DNA of 64,000 nt from assembly GCA_024529925.1 (NCBI GenBank), contig JAFEUB010000771.1, positions 186,001 through 250,000 on the forward strand, given 5' to 3'. Shown in pieces: positions 1-14,811 of the stretch. The position numbers and the translations under genes are program-made. How positions within the stretch are numbered: position 1 is the first letter of the stretch; every line of letters starts with the position of its first letter. This stretch comes from Ophthalmolycus amberensis. Its lineage: Eukaryota; Chordata; Actinopteri; Perciformes; Zoarcidae. The notes below the pieces were generated by a model, which was not told where the DNA came from, did not search any database, and saw only the letters and a list, made by a program, of their open reading frames with translations.

Positions 1-173
1 CGAGAGCCCATTAATATCTGAAGAGAAAGTGATGGAATTGAAATCTTTCTTTTCTCTTTTTTTCCTTCTTTACTGGGCAGAAAAGCTGTCAGCAGATTAT
101 GTGGGAGGACAGCGAGTTGACAAGATTTGTCAGTATTCACTCTCTTCCTCCCTCCTGCTCTCTCTCACATGCT

Positions 174-206
174 CACACACACACACACACAACACACACA
201 CACACA
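174..206. repeat. (CA)n microsatellite
   Basis: Imperfect CA run with one AA interruption, in a long pyrimidine-rich stretch that continues to about 860. Confidence 0.9.
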
Positions 207-2833
207 GAGCAGGGAAAGCCCATCGCCCTGACAAGCTCTGACCAAATAAATAAGCGAGCCACGAATGAGGATAGAAGGATAAACATGCAGATTTACATGT
301 GTTACACTTTATTTGCCTCTCTTTCTGTGCTCATCATCCCTGCCTTACTTATTGCTTTTTGTTTCCTCCATCAAACCCTCTCTACTTTTAGTTTTCTCCA
401 TCATTCTGTCTGCTTTTGTCTCCCTCACCCACTCTCTAACTCTGTCACCTCTCCTTATGTCTCACATCTCAGTCCCCATCCCCTCCTCCCTCTTCTTTCC
501 TGTCAGATGCCTATGATTCACATTCAAAGTGTAAATACATCCTGCTGTTCCTCTCTTTCCTTCCACCCTCTCACTCTTACCTCATCTTCACGCTTTCTCC
601 CCCTCTCTCTCAGCTGTGCTCCTCTCTCCCCCGTTCTTTCCCTCTCCGCATTTCTTCTTCTTCCACCGTTTTTCCTCCTGTGCCTCTTAGATAACTGTCT
701 TCGCTGCCGACACTTTCATCACTGTAAGACCGATAGGAACGGAGGGTGCGACACCCATCCGTGACACCGTGTCAGTCCATCTTCATCCCTCTGTGAGGAT
801 TCCTCCCATCTTTTATTCTACAGCAGCTTTCTGAGATCCATCACTTCCACCATCCTCTCCTCCTTGTTGCTCTGTGAGACTTTTTCTATGTTGTGCTGTG
901 ACAAAGTTGTTTTAACGTCCTCTCATGAAGGCCTCCATAGAAGGCCGCTATATATACACATATGGTTCATATATGGTTCAGTAGTTTCACCAAAACAAAC
1001 AAGACTGCTATGTAAGTTCCCTTTTTTTTTAAACAGAGATATTTAAGGCATTAACTTGAAGGATTTGGGAATGATTCAGTCATGTGTTCAGCTATAATCT
1101 TGCAGCATTGTCTCATTTTGACTTTCTAACCTGTAGTTGTGTCTTTAATTGTTAATTGTGAGGGCTAAAAATATGGTTAAAGTTATGGTAACCTTGATAA
1201 AATACAAGAAGCTACATGAGTTTCTGGCAAAATCAAATCTCTACTTTACCCGAGGCTACCGTTCAGTCAATTAATGAGCCCCTGGTGACCTTTTCTGAAA
1301 AAGAATGGGAAAGCGCTAACATTGCATAGTGGTTGAGGTCCTGTCCCCCCAACAAATACTGGTTTAAACTTACTTTTCAGTATTTGTAACCGATTGTTAA
1401 TAACATGTATCCTTAGCCATTTTGATTCATACATTGGATTCTATACGCTCAGGTATGAATGCACATGAGAAGGGGCACAGATGTCCAAGCCAAAAACATG
1501 AGACAATAATAGATATTATGGTGCAGTTGCTGTTGTCTGTCTTTAAAGCTGCTATAGTCAATGCTATTTCCTATATCAACATATGTGAAAGGGGTCGCTT
1601 ATAGTGACAAACCCACTGAGAATTATCAAGCATTTCTGCAGTTGCCCTCAGCTCTACGGAGCATTTTTTAACTCATTGGTTCACTCTTAGAGCTCTCGTC
1701 AGTTATCCTTTCGGTCGCAGCAGGCAGCTGTTTTCAGCAAAAAAAATGTTCTAAAAACTCAATGTACACCTGACAGACAAAGTGAGCACCTGATGAACAT
1801 AGTGGAGCATTTGTGGCAGCTAAAAAGCCAGATATTTCTCTCAGGAGAATGATAGCCAGTGATGCTCCATGTCATTATAGATAGTGGATTTATGCTGAAT
1901 CTGTAAATAAGCAATTGTTTGCAACAAGTTGATCAAGTCAACTTAAAAGGTGATAATATATCAGCACTGTGTTGACGGTTATGTTTCCGCTGTCCCCAAG
2001 TGGCAAAAAAAGTCAAAAATTCAGTTCAAGCAGGTTTAAGTATGTTTGTAACAGATGTGGATTATTTCTTATATTTCATGTGTAATTTGACAAATGTCTG
2101 TTTTAAAATGTCACAAAATCACAGGATGAATCACAGCTGTGCTCTTACTTGTCTAGTCTCCCTTTAACCTACCAGGATTGTTTTTGTCACAACTCATGAC
2201 TTATGCTGCTGAAGATGCTGCGCTATGAAGACAAATACAACTGATTGACAAAAGAGCTGCGACACTGTTTCCACAAAAAAGTTGGTAAACTTTGAGCACT
2301 TACTCTCGGCGCTGTTGGATTTAACTGACTTAGTAGTGATTTATAAAACTTTTGTTGATATTTTAATATCATTGTGATTTGATTGTGATATATGTATATA
2401 TATAATTTAGTTTCCATTTTGTGATTGAGTAATGTGACCTATTTATATTCTTAGGTACTAGGTGTAATCAATCTGTTTTTATTATTTCCTGCCAGTTGAA
2501 GGCCCTGTGAGGTAGAAACCGGTCTGTATTGAAAAACCATTGACATGCCCCACTAATTTAAAGTAACAGCTCTCCTTGCTCTGTCCAGAATCTTTCTTCT
2601 CTGAGTAAAAACACTTGCCTCACTAACTAAGCTCACTTAGCACTAAGCTCTTCAGCTGATGTAATATTTGGCCTCAGTGGCTGAGAACATATTACAGTAT
2701 CTGAAAACTTCATATGACTGATATATGGCTGTTGTTCACAATTCAAAAGAGAGTTCAGAGAAACGCAGCACATTTTCTCTTCATACATTAGCTTACAATT
2801 CACAAGGAGTTCGCTTAAGTCACGCACACACAT

Positions 2834-2836
<3 letters not shown>

Positions 2837-2869
<33 letters not shown>
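2837..2869. repeat. (CA)n microsatellite
   Basis: A 33-bp CA run; further short CA runs lie at 2820-2835 and 3010-3022. Confidence 0.9.
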
Positions 2870-2872
<3 letters not shown>

Positions 2873-3659
2873 GGTGACTCAGACAATGTGCTCTGGTGAT
2901 ACCAGATTGGGGGGTTGGGTTTACAGCAGACAAATACAGCTGGCCATGCTTGTCCACTAAACCATTTGTTCTGCAAACACACATGTCAATGCTCCAGACA
3001 CAAAAAAACAAACACACACATTCACAGTCGCCCACATGCGCGTGATGATGTTCACTTAGCACCAAGTTCTGTCAAAACAAATCCAGCATCGTCATGATCA
3101 CTTATGCAACATGAACTGCCGTCATTTTCCCAAAACATGGCCATTTTACTTCTGCTTTTATTGTTGCACTACAGTATTTTATTTAATCACCAACTACAGT
3201 ATCGTTTCTCATGTAAAATAATGCTGATCTGACAAGGCTCCAGTCTGTTCCCATATGACTGATGAACCATGTGCATGTTCTGTAAAATCCTCTTGCTCAG
3301 GCCTTCAGTTCTTCTAGATCAGCACTTTCAACACGAATAAAGATTCCTCTAATTTTGGCATGAGAGACAACTGATAGAAATCTGACCCAAATTTTTTCTT
3401 TCACATAACAAAACGCAGTCCATTAAAAAGTCAGGCAGAGGCATGCTGCATGAAGTGAAGCTCCATCCAGTCCTCGTTATTTCTGCCTGCCCAGTACCAC
3501 ACATGCAGCTATTTACTGATGACAGCTAACTTACTCCACAGGCCGGGAAACTTTTGCTCTCTCCTAGGACTTCTGGGTAGAAGGCACACAAAAACATACA
3601 TACATCCATCCATGCCTCTCAGGTATTACTCCTGAGGTTATACTGAGGTTAACAAGACT

Positions 3660-4142
3660 ATCTGGAACAGGTGGTGGAGAGGAGGATACTGAAGGAAGTA
3701 TTATCCACATTGGATAACCCGGACCACCCTCTCCACCACCTCCTGCAGGGACAGCGGAGCACTTTCTCCAACAGACTGATCCAGCTCCGCTGTCACAAGG
3801 AAAGACACAGGAGAACATTCCTGCCCTCTGCTATTAGACTGTACAATAAATCACTTCCAGCCAGATCATCCTTCAAATGATTACGGTTGGCGATCTTTTG
3901 CACTACTGTTTAGTTTTCCTACTTAGTTCATTTAATACCATTCTATTTTATTGTATATACTGTGCATTTTTTCTGAATTTTTTATTACTTTATGTTCTTT
4001 AAATTAATGGGTTCTGCTCCGTTATTTTATTGTATTGTATACTGTTCATTTTCCATACTTTTATTTTACTGTGTAACTTCGTTCGCTGCTGCTACAGACA
4101 AATTCCCCCCTGGGGATGAATAAAGTATATATCTATCTACTC
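3660..4142 (+). mobile_element. 3' fragment of an L2/CR1-like LINE
   Basis: Encodes the C-terminal end of a LINE polyprotein on the plus strand (DNPDHPLHHLLQGQRSTFSN, then HRRTFLPSAIRLYNKS and a stop). An AT-rich 3' UTR follows, with a tail CCTGGGGATGAATAAAGTAT and short ATCT-type repeats. This is the usual 5'-truncated LINE structure. Confidence 0.8.
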
Positions 4143-4556
4143 ACAGACATTCACACTTTTTGTCTCGGGTGTATTGTCCCAGAGAGATAGTCCTGCTCCC
4201 TCATAAATGTTAACCTACATTGTACGTGCGTCCTAGTTGTGCCTGGTGGTCTGCATAACCCCTCTATCTTATGAACGTGAACAGACACGCACACTTTAAC
4301 AATTTATTTTGGCTACAGAGCGGGTAACCTCAGTCGTCCTCTCATGCACTTTTACCCTAAATTATTGTTAGTCCCACTGAAATCAAGGATCAAAGATAAC
4401 TTTGATGTGTGCATGGTTTGTGTGTGTGTGAGTTACAAAATTGTATCTAAAAATGTCACGGCTAAAATACTGCACTGTACAGTGTCAGTGCAACTGAACT
4501 GTGGTTGTGTTGGACTCCACATCAAAACAAATACATCAGCCCTTTAGCACCCTGTC

Positions 4557-4690
4557 TTCACAGGTCTCTCGAAGAAGTCAATCAGACAACTGCAGATGAT
4601 CCAGAAAGCTGCTGCCAGCGTCCTCACTAGAACAAAGAGAGAGGAGAGCATCACTCCAGTTCTCAGATCTGTAAACTGGCTTGAAGGTTG
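4557..4690 (+). mobile_element. small LINE reverse-transcriptase C-terminal fragment
   Basis: The plus strand encodes QLQMIQKAAASVLTRTKREE followed by SITPVLRSVNW, matching the LQ-x-x-QN-AA-R-x-L-T...HITPVLxSLHWLP motif at the C-terminus of fish LINE reverse transcriptases. Only about 130 bp is recognisable. Confidence 0.7.
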
Positions 4691-5894
4691 GGGTGTTGAA
4701 GGTCCACAAGGAAGAGCAGACAATGCAGGGTGGATAGGACGAAGCACATTGACCCACTTTTGTGGCCTGGGAGTGGATGAACTGTCGACTGTCAGCCGGC
4801 TGTGTGCTGGACTTGAGATTTACGGAATTAGGAACCAATGTCAGTGCAGTAGTGTACTTCTTCCTGTGACTGCAACCTTCTGTGAGTTTTCCCCTCTGTA
4901 CCGCTGTGCATCATACAAACACACGCTGAGCAGACGGAGGTGTGTCACTGATTGAAGCAGCCTAATTACATGTTGCCTTCTCAGTCAGTGCTTTTGGAAA
5001 TCATAAATTAGTGGTTACATTATTAGTTTTTATAGACGAGTCTGAATGCAGCATATTACATCCAGTATATTTCAGCTTTTTTAGCTCTCTGGCTTCTGCC
5101 TGGAAGAAGGAACGTGAACAATGTCCTCCTGCAGTCTTAAGACAACACAATAACTCACTATTCCCATGAACAGCCTCACTACAAGACTATAAGTAATGAA
5201 ATATGTCATTATTCCTCTGCGAAACACATCTTTCAGCTGCCACAGAATGATAACCTTCCCTCCAATTATATCCGTGCGCCAGAAACACGCTGCGAGAAGA
5301 GACTTCTTTGTGTTAAAGTAATCTACTGTGACTCTTGAACGAGGACAAAGAAAACGGCTTTCTTTGGAAAAAAAGAAGAAAAAAAATTCATTTTTCTTAT
5401 GAAATGAAAAATCCTCGTGAATGATCTCAACATTTCATTGGTTTCTAAGTGAAATGGGATGCCTGATTAAACCCAACTCATTAGCAGAAGGTGCAGGATA
5501 AATGGAAAGGCAAAGAACTGAGAAGAGAGTTTCTTTAGACTGAAGACAAAACGACCAGAGAGGATTTCTGTTATGTTATTAGACGTCTACATTTAAAAAG
5601 GGGAGAAGATGCCTCTTACAGAGGATCAAAGGGCAGATGCCATTATTAGAGCACAACCTAATTTACACTCTCCTATTTTAGTATAAACATTTTGATACCT
5701 AATTTGATGGAACAACAAATACGAATTTTCCTGTAAGTTTTATTTTGCTAACTTCTGTCATGTTTGAGCCTTAATGAATATGAATGCTTGCTGCCAAAAT
5801 GTTTAAGAGTTTAAGCAATAAACGTTTCAGTTAAGGTTTTAACCACTTACTGTAATAATATGCATTTTAATTCAACATGGGGAGGCTGGGGAGG

Positions 5895-5965
5895 ACAACT
5901 GAGCTCAGCCAGGTCTATATATAGACACAGGCTGTCCATATATAGACCTGGCTGGGCTCAGTTGT
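5895..5965. repeat. near-perfect 28-bp inverted repeat (hairpin)
   Basis: The left arm ACAACTGAGCTCAGCCAGG plus TCTATATAT is matched by the complement of the right arm with one mismatch. The arms are separated by a loop of about 15 bases. It could fold as a long hairpin or be the remains of a small palindromic MITE. Confidence 0.8.
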
Positions 5966-7718
5966 TGACATCCATGATTGGAGGATGAATGGAACATGTG
6001 ACTATAAAATTGATGATGCTGTATGCAAAGCTCACGATCACACAGTGTATTCTATTACGAAGTCTGTAGATACATTTTCCCAAGAGAAGATCTCCCAGTC
6101 CTACAGCTTGTTGCTATCTACACATATTCTGCTTGCCTTATATAAATATTTGCTGTGCGTTTACAGAAAAAGCTGCTTTTCTTTGTACACTGCCATGTAC
6201 CTTAAAGGGGCTCAAGCATTGTTGCATTTAACCCCAAATATTAAAAGCTAGAAAAGAGCTAGGAATAGTTTACTGGATAATAATGCATTCATTAAAACTA
6301 CAGTCATTAATAGTTCAAGCGTATCATAAAAAACTGATAACACCCAAGGCAAGTGTCACATAGTTGCAGTTTTATAAGACATCAAAAGAATAGAACATTG
6401 GAATTCGTGTAAAGAGGGAAATAGCAGCAATATCTTCAAGGTACGAGCCAACGTTAATGATTTAAAACCATATCCCTACTAATTATCATCAGTAGTATTC
6501 TGTATGATCTGTCATCTGTAATAACAAAGGATATTTGTGTAAGCACATAAAGACTGGTGTCTCTTGATGTTGCTGATGCTGACTTTGAGTTCATGGTTTT
6601 TTTTCAGCCAGGAAATCCAAAAGTTTGCAGAGTTTGATAAAGAAACAGCTGCTGAGTGTTGGTAAATCATGTAATCATGTCTTGAAGCTTTGAGGTCCTT
6701 CTTTGTGATCAGTTTTTCAAAAATGTGTCATTCAAACATATAAGTAGTCAAATGTTTTCGACATGCATCTCACCAAAATGAAAGGTCTATATATATCCTT
6801 AATGCCTTGCAAACATGTTGAAGCCATTTCATACCTTTTTGAAACTCTTCCATTGGAGGTTTTAAATGTTTTTAAACTTGCATTTTGATAAAGTCCGCTT
6901 GCAGTCTACTCCTCTTTTAGTGCATTAGGGTCACCATCTCTCAATATGCATTACCGCACTCTGCAGTGGATCATGCCACCATGACATGAGGACACATTAA
7001 AACGTATATGTGGGTCTTGATACAATGTGCTCATAAAAATAGTAAGTCAACAGCGACGCAGTTAAAATGTTCATGTACCATAACCTTTAAAGTCCATTTC
7101 CAGTCGATGTACCATATTGCCACTTTCCATCCTAAAAGGAAACTCAAGCTTATCCTCCAACAAAGATGTTTTTTTCCCCATTTTCTAACAACACCAGAAC
7201 AGTCAGCAGAGTGGAGGAGCAAACATACATTTTTAGGGGACAAAGAAAAGAAGCAGGTGCACAAAGACAGAGACGTTTGTGCTGCGACAGGACACTCCCC
7301 ATCTGTCTCTTGCTTCTTCTATTGTCCCGGGTTATGCAATACTCTCTTTGAAACTGTTTTTGATATGTCACATAAACCAAACTGTTTTGGGAAAGGATGC
7401 AGCAACATGGGGTCCAAGGCAAATTTCCCTACAGGGACAATGAAATACTCCTCTAAGGTGCCGCTGCCGCTCAGCGTCCTCAAACACGAAGGACAGATGC
7501 TACACCTTATGTGCAACCGTGATAGGTTTTCAATTGAGTCTACTACTTTTATTCCAGTTTCTATTTCTGTGTTTTTCATCTCTTCCTGTGCTCCTGTGTG
7601 AAATTCATGAACACTTAGCAGGCAGGAAAGAGACTCGAGGCTATGATGATAATTATAAAAAAAGAAGACGTTGAAATAATTGCAGCATTTTGTGAGTGTG
7701 ATTGATAAGCGGGGGCTT

Positions 7719-7744
7719 TGTGTGTGTGTGTGTGTGTGTGTGTG
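7719..7744. repeat. (TG)n microsatellite
   Basis: An uninterrupted TG run of 26 bp. Confidence 0.9.
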
Positions 7745-9031
7745 ATTAAATAAGTGAACTCACATGCTACATGGAGGTTCAATTTAAGGCAAAGAATGTG
7801 AGCAGGTTGATATAACAGCACAAGGAAGAAAAGATCATTTTTACACATTAACTCCACTCTGACAGCCTCTATTCTCCAATCCCCCATTTAATATAAGCCC
7901 TTTCATTTCTCTTTCAAATCTAATTCAATACAAGGTTGCGAAATTCCACCAATCACCACCTCCTGAGATTGCGTGTTCAGGAATGTGGTCGGCAGCATTG
8001 TTGCTCACTACCTCGTGCACTGATAATCTGGCTGAATAACAGCTTCAGATATGTGGTGCGTCTGTGATTAGCCACGTCCCTCTGGCAGAAAGATGTATGA
8101 GCTTCAAGCGGCATTGTTTTATTCTTAATCAGATACAATGAAAGCTCAATAGCTTGACAGACATGTGCTTTTATGTCCCCCCCCCCCATTGAATGCATCT
8201 TTTATTATTTGTTTAGATGTATCCTGCTTGAACAGTAATATTTAAAGGGTGTTTGAATGCTTGATTGAATGATGTACCTGAGATGAATCCACTCACTCAG
8301 AGGAGAGAGCCTCCACACCCTCCACTTCCTCACATTCAGTACGTACTGCAAACTCAACGCGTAAGTCTCCGTAGGGGTGTAATTACGTTTGTGGTGTACA
8401 CTGGGTAATTAGCCGTGTTTCTACTTAGCTCTCAGCTGGAAACGTGGAGAGCAGCGAGCAGAGCAGCAGACAGCAACACCACATCATCGGCAGACTCTGA
8501 TTCCATAGCCGGATAATGCAATTCCTCAACAAATCATTACAAAACATATGCTAGCATAATGAGAACTATCCATATGCTGCATAGACAATCACCATGGTTC
8601 CCTTTGATGTTTACCCCTCCCCTCCTGAGGCTAAGAAAACTAACGCACCAGGCAAGGAGTTCTCCACACCCATGCACAGTACGAGGATGTGAGGATTTAA
8701 ATTCTGCAATATTAGTTTTGTTTTCAGACAATCTTCCATCTGATTTGGTTAATTTAAATCAGATGCAGCGGGGAGCACTGGAAAAGACAAGCAAGCAGAC
8801 CTTTTCCAAAGGTCAATAACGATACACACAACACCTGTACTTTGTTAGATTTGATCAATTATTTCAAATGCCGAAAACATTAAAAAAAACAAGAATTTAT
8901 TCTGAATATTTTGGATGAAATAATTGCTTTAGGCTGCTGTGAGTGTCGTTATGATGCACGGTAACCAGTTCCTTCATGAGTGTATGAAAAGCCAAGTCAC
9001 AGCCATCTATGCAGACTTCATTGTAATAGCT

Positions 9032-9082
<51 letters not shown>
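9032..9082. repeat. (CA)n microsatellite
   Basis: An uninterrupted CA run of about 50 bp. Confidence 0.95.
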
Positions 9083-9083
<1 letters not shown>

Positions 9084-12000
9084 CTCTTTCTGACCTGATA
9101 ATGGAAACGTAGAATAAGAAGCATCCCAGCAGGTGCATCTAATTCTGCAGATAAGCAAACAAGGGGGAGTTATAGATGTCATCTCTCTGAGATCAGATAT
9201 TAGAGGTTATGCAGATAGAAGCTTGAGAGTTATCCACTGGCTCATCCTGAAGACACTACAGGTGCACACAGAGATTACATCGCATGGACTGACTGAAACA
9301 TGTTGAGCCACTGGATGGGTACAGCGGGAGGAATAATTAAGCATACTAAAGCTAAATTACGTTTGGAAATATTCAACGTCTTGCACGGTTGTCATGCTCC
9401 GACCACTTTGAGGGTGTAGTGGGTGAAACGAGGTGGAGCTGGTGAGGCAGGCAGCAGCGTCAGATGGGAAAACACGGAGGGAGCCTGGTGGACAGGTGAG
9501 GAATGACACTCGTACCTCCAGCCAATGACGGTTCACCCAAATTACAAAAGAAACAGTTTTGGTTTTGCTACTGGTTCTGTATGCCTAAATATCAAACTGT
9601 TTCTTGGATTGGATCATCGATGTCCTACAACAAGGCATTAACGTGATATAAAAGCTAATTTAATTTAAGGCGCCACATATTCACTCGCGGCAATTCTGAA
9701 ACTCCCACACAAGGACACGAGATTCCTCTTGAGAGAAGACTTTGCAGTGAATCCGCTTCCAACGGTTCTCCGTATCACAGATTGAGCTCCAAGAAGAAAA
9801 AAAAAAGACTAATTTGATTGATGATGACTGATGCGAGCCCTTACCACATTCTGATAATATATTTCTCATAATCGCAGCCGGTTTCCAACTTCAATTGTGC
9901 CACATGCCTCCAGCAATGAAATATCTAAAAGTCAGCTGCCACAGCTTGAGCGCAGCCCTCTGCACCATTGATTCTTTACAACAGAGCCCAGAGACAGCAA
10001 TCTGTCCCTCGACCGCAGTCACCAGTCACAGTAGACAAAAGCACAATACACTGTTATGACTAATGCCTGCTGCGATTCACACCGTTTTCTCATTCTGTTT
10101 CCTTTAAATGTATGATTCTCCTGCTCTCATGCCATTGCTCCCGTTCACTGACATCATAAGAGCAACAAGTTCTCCTATCCTTTCACTGAGGGGTACTGCA
10201 GGGCCTTCTGGGAAATCATTAACCAAAACGGAGGTAGTCCACACCGTGTCCCAATTCAATTCTATAAACATATTATGACACACTGTATTCAATATATTGC
10301 ATGATTTTGGCAATTACCTGAGAATAAAATAAATGATTGTATTTTACCATGTTTACCACAGAGTGGGATTGTCTGGGTTAAAAGCACAACATGTAAAAGC
10401 TACAAAATGAGCGCTTGGTCCATTCAAATGTGGCGCAGTTATCACTGAAAAAAACCCCTAAAAATGTACATAATTTTCACCTAGAGGGTCCGGAGTCCAC
10501 CCACCAAAGTCCCACACAATCTGTGGGAAGCACTTGGTGAAATCGGAGTCGGACTGGACATCAGGAGCACCGGAGGGCTGGGACTTGCTAACTCAGCTTC
10601 CCATCATGCCCTAGTGCCCTCTATGATCCATGGCCTCCAGAACAACACATAACATACAAGCGTCTTCTCATCAGATGTCACTATTGACAGGGGAAAAGCA
10701 GTTTTCTGATGTTACACCTCTGTGGTAAAAGTTTGCTTGGCTTGAGGCACAAAAACAATTGTGGTTTGGGTACATTGTTAAGATAATGGGATCTTTATCA
10801 TCATGGTTACAATAATATAACACTTGGCAATGGTTACAATGAGTCATGTTGGCCTCTGAGGAGTTTCTATAATAACTTCACAATACTCACATTTACTACG
10901 GCCGCTAGAGGACTCACTTTAATGTGATCATGTTGTTTTGGGGCATTTGCTCTGGTTTTTGGAGGGGAAGAAATTCTCATAAAGCACCGTCGTCCACTTT
11001 TATGTCACTTTTTAAAAGGCAGTGAGGAGCTGTCTGGATAGCACTTCAGAGAATGGTACTCAAAATCACTGCCCCCTGAAAATGAAATCAATGTTATGTT
11101 TTAAAACATGTCTGGAGACGATCTTTAACTGCGGAAAAACATAGGATTTTTTATATTGTACACAAGAAGATCATTAGGTATAATTCCATCCCTTCATTAC
11201 AAAATGATTCCTGCTCATAGATCACGACAGACGCATGGCATTTAACGTTAGATTAATATCTTAACCCCAAATTCCCACACTGGAGATAAAATGGGCAACA
11301 CGAACTGCACCAGTCTGTAACCAGGACCATTTCTAAATCACGCCGGGTAAATGCAACAATCAAATAAAAAATGGCACAGAAGATGGCTTTAAAGAGTAAC
11401 ATACCCAAGTCAACATCAAGTAAAAGCTGATGGATTAATGTGGCAAATATTCAGTCTATGATAATGTTTCTTGTGTCCAATGGTGTCAATTAAAATGTTC
11501 ATTTTTAGTAAAAGAATTAATTGACATTTTGACATTTAATGTAACACTCCAGCTCCCTCTGACACCACTCAAAGCCACCCGGGGAGTGCTCTTTTATCTA
11601 ATTATCCATTTATTAGGTATGCATGGCATATAAAACATGCCATCTGCCAGTCATCCCGTTCCTACTGAGATAGACCACTAATGTCCAGCTTAAACACTAT
11701 ACACTATGTCATTACTGCATCCAATAATATCCCCATTCAAGTTAGGATCCATCATGTGCCTCGATTCATGTTCACAGCTTTGTGAAATGGCAATTCAAAA
11801 TCTTTCTATCCCTGGGGCGTTATCGTGGTACAGGCACATAACGTGCACAGTGCACGCTGGCCTTGGTGTTGGCCTTGGCCTCTGGCTCTTCTAGTGGAGC
11901 AGGGGAAAAAAACGTACATAGAAGCCCTCAGGCCAAATGTGCTTGTGGTGGAGGGAGAGAGACAGCGGAAGGGAAGGTCTATTTAACTGGTGGTGGGAAG

Positions 12001-13533
12001 GAGAGAAACAAAGACAAGAGAAGACGAGAGGCAGCGCGGAGCGGAGAAAGAAATCGATGAGCTGAGAGAGAATGATGATGATGGTGCTGGTGGAAACAAC
12101 TGATACTGTAGGTGGACAGGAAGAGACAGATAAGGAGAATAATGGAATGAGTGGGGAGTTAAAGGGGGATTGGCTAATTTATGTAAAGAGTGGAAGGAGG
12201 CAAGAAAAGAGGGTTGTGCAGAAGAATGGCCGCCTACAAGAGAGAAGAGTTGAGAGCGAGAAATCTTCACCTACACGGCTCCCTGCCATGAACATGTGAC
12301 ATGGAAGATCCTGCAGAATACCTGTGCTGCCGCCTCTGGAACCCCTTTAAAGTGGGATTACTGAGATCACGCAAACACTCACACACAGGAAACGGAACTC
12401 CCTTGAGAGAGTCAAGTGTCCTTGATATCACTGAGAACTCTTTGAGCAGAAACAGGCAGTGAAAATGTTCCGTTCCTGCCAGTGGATGCACGTTTTTGGA
12501 TAAAACAAGAATTCTCAAGTTATGCGCATCAAAGCACAACATTCACTGGCTGAGTTCAGCTTTTTTTGTCACAGACTTTCTGCACATATTTGGTAGAGTC
12601 TGAGGCTATAAGCCAAACGTACAACAATGTATCAAATGACATGAATGAAAAGGGGCCACACACACATACAGATATTTCCCTCAGCATGTGGTTAAGATTT
12701 AAAACAGAGCTAAAGGAGGGTGCATACTGCCACAAGCAAGACGCCAAATGAATGCTAATGTTGCTCTGTAACTGCTGGATGTGAAAACAAGCAACTGTTA
12801 GCTAAAAATGTGCAAAATCAACTTAACAGGTCAATGTTGTGTTCACTTGTTTCAAACAAGCCTATTGACAGCTTATATTACTATAAGTAATAAAACACTT
12901 CATGTTTACTTAAAACACAGTTTAAACACAAATTAAGTACCACAAGAATATGATTAATAGATTAAAATGTGCCTTACTCTTCCTCCTTGCCTCACAGTCG
13001 GCCACACCTGCAGTCCACTGTAGATGACGTGAAACACTGTGATTGGCTCATAGACATCCAATCAAATAAGTTTGTGCATTTGGGTGGAGTCAGATGACAC
13101 CAATCGTAGATCTGGACATCCTAGAGTATTTCCACAGCGTGGTATTAGTACTTTTGCTGACATAAAGGTTCTGAATCTTTCTTCCACCGCTGCAATTGAT
13201 ACCGTTATTATTGGTATTAAGTCATAGAGTTTGGTAATATGTTAATCCCAGCATAGCTCCACCCAACGTCAACCTGACTAGAGGTCTTAACAGAGGTGAC
13301 ACCTGTGTGGGTGTGCAGGACCTTTGAGTGTGGGCATCTTTAAGGACTTAACCAAATGTGAATGCCACATGTACACAGTACCTAAATATAAAGGCTTCTT
13401 TCCGGTGTTACGCCGACAACACATGTGTCGAAGGCCTGTGTCTCCACTGTAAACTGATGGTTCCAGGTTGTGGGGTTACACAATGTAGGCGTTGCATGTG
13501 CTGGTTCTGAGGGATGGTGGTCTCTTGCAAAGT

Positions 13534-13559
13534 CACACACACACACACACACACACACA
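13534..13559. repeat. (CA)n microsatellite
   Basis: A CA run of 26 bp. Confidence 0.9.
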
Positions 13560-14754
13560 GCAGGGCTTGACTGAACTACAGTGTCTTTTAAGATAAGACT
13601 GCGGAGTCTGCGGTCACATAGGCTGTGATCAGGGCTACGACCTCCACGATAACCGCGGCTCATTTCCATTCGCTGTCCTTGTAGCCTGACATTCTGCAGA
13701 TAGAGAGAAACTGCATATTCACCAGACTGAAGGTCCCACATTCCCAGAAAGAAGATATGACAACCTCACCAGCAAATCAGTTCACAAACTGCTCAGCACG
13801 TCCCATTCGATAAAGTTCTCTTGGGGGTAATACAAAAAAAAATGTATTTCTCTTAATCTCTTCACTGTGTCCTCCTCTGTCCCATAATGCCTTGGGGCTG
13901 CAGACTGACATGTCTCCATCTTAAGTCTCAATCACCAGCAAGGCTTTAAGTTGGAAATGACTTTCTGATCTCATGGACTCCTTTTTAGAATTGCTGAACA
14001 GAACACAGAGTTACAACCGCTGCACCTGCTTATGCCAGGAAAATAAAATGTCTTGGCAAGGTTTCAGAGTAAAGGTTATGTGAACCGTTGTTTTGAATTG
14101 TGTGGGGCCGTTCCCTTTTGTTCAGCAGCGACACATGAATCAAAAGCATCCTTTTATCATTCACTTAGTTCCTTTTATTTTCACTTGAGGTTCAAAATGC
14201 AGTCTGTGTTACACGTTGGGCCACGACGCTGCACGCATTAGGTCTGCTTGTGTGGTTGTTAACAATAGATGATAAGAGACTCTTTGGCCTCAGAACACAG
14301 AAAAGAAGGAAGACAGCGATAACGGAACAAGTTAAGGGAAAGGTGACACCAGGATGAAAAGATCAGTGTGTGTGTTTAATCTCCCAAACCTCCACACTCA
14401 GCATGGCAGCAGGCAGGAGATGGTGCTCAGAGCGCGGGGAGCAGACGGCTTGCTGCCAACATAAATCAGTGCCATGCCCTTGAGCCACACCTTTAGCAGA
14501 GGCACGTCACAGAAGCCGTCTGAATGTACACCAACAGCGAACAAAACGTGGTTTCAAATGTTAATACATTCAATTTGACAATGATTTCAACTACAGTGTA
14601 AAACAGCTATGCATGATGCAGCTAAGAGGAGACTAAAGCCTGATTCATCAGTGAAATGTGATTCTTAAACAGGGTTTGTGCTGGGATTAACTGAAGGACA
14701 ACATAACCTAGTGTTATTTATCATTATATCACATTAATCAGTACTTCCAAGCTG

Positions 14755-14758
<4 letters not shown>

Positions 14759-14810
<52 letters not shown>
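14759..14810. repeat. (TA)n microsatellite
   Basis: A pure TA run of about 52 bp, about 300 bp beyond the candidate rpa1 polyadenylation signal. Confidence 0.95.

Positions 14811-14811
<1 letters not shown>

Larger units (their letters stand above)
1..3659. other. intergenic, no gene recognised
   Basis: Pyrimidine-rich DNA at 150-860 gives open frames of low complexity (Ser/Leu-rich) that look like no protein. The rest is AT-rich with microsatellites. No exon with conserved protein content was found on either strand. Confidence 0.7.

Noticed and set aside
99..764. 221-codon open frame on the plus strand
   Set aside because: Low-complexity, Ser/Leu/Pro-rich translation of pyrimidine-rich DNA and a CA repeat; no domain or splice support.
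7008..7601. 197-codon open frame on the plus strand
   Set aside because: No recognisable family, and overlapping frames on the opposite strand are also open. It could be chance in unselected DNA; transcript evidence would be needed.
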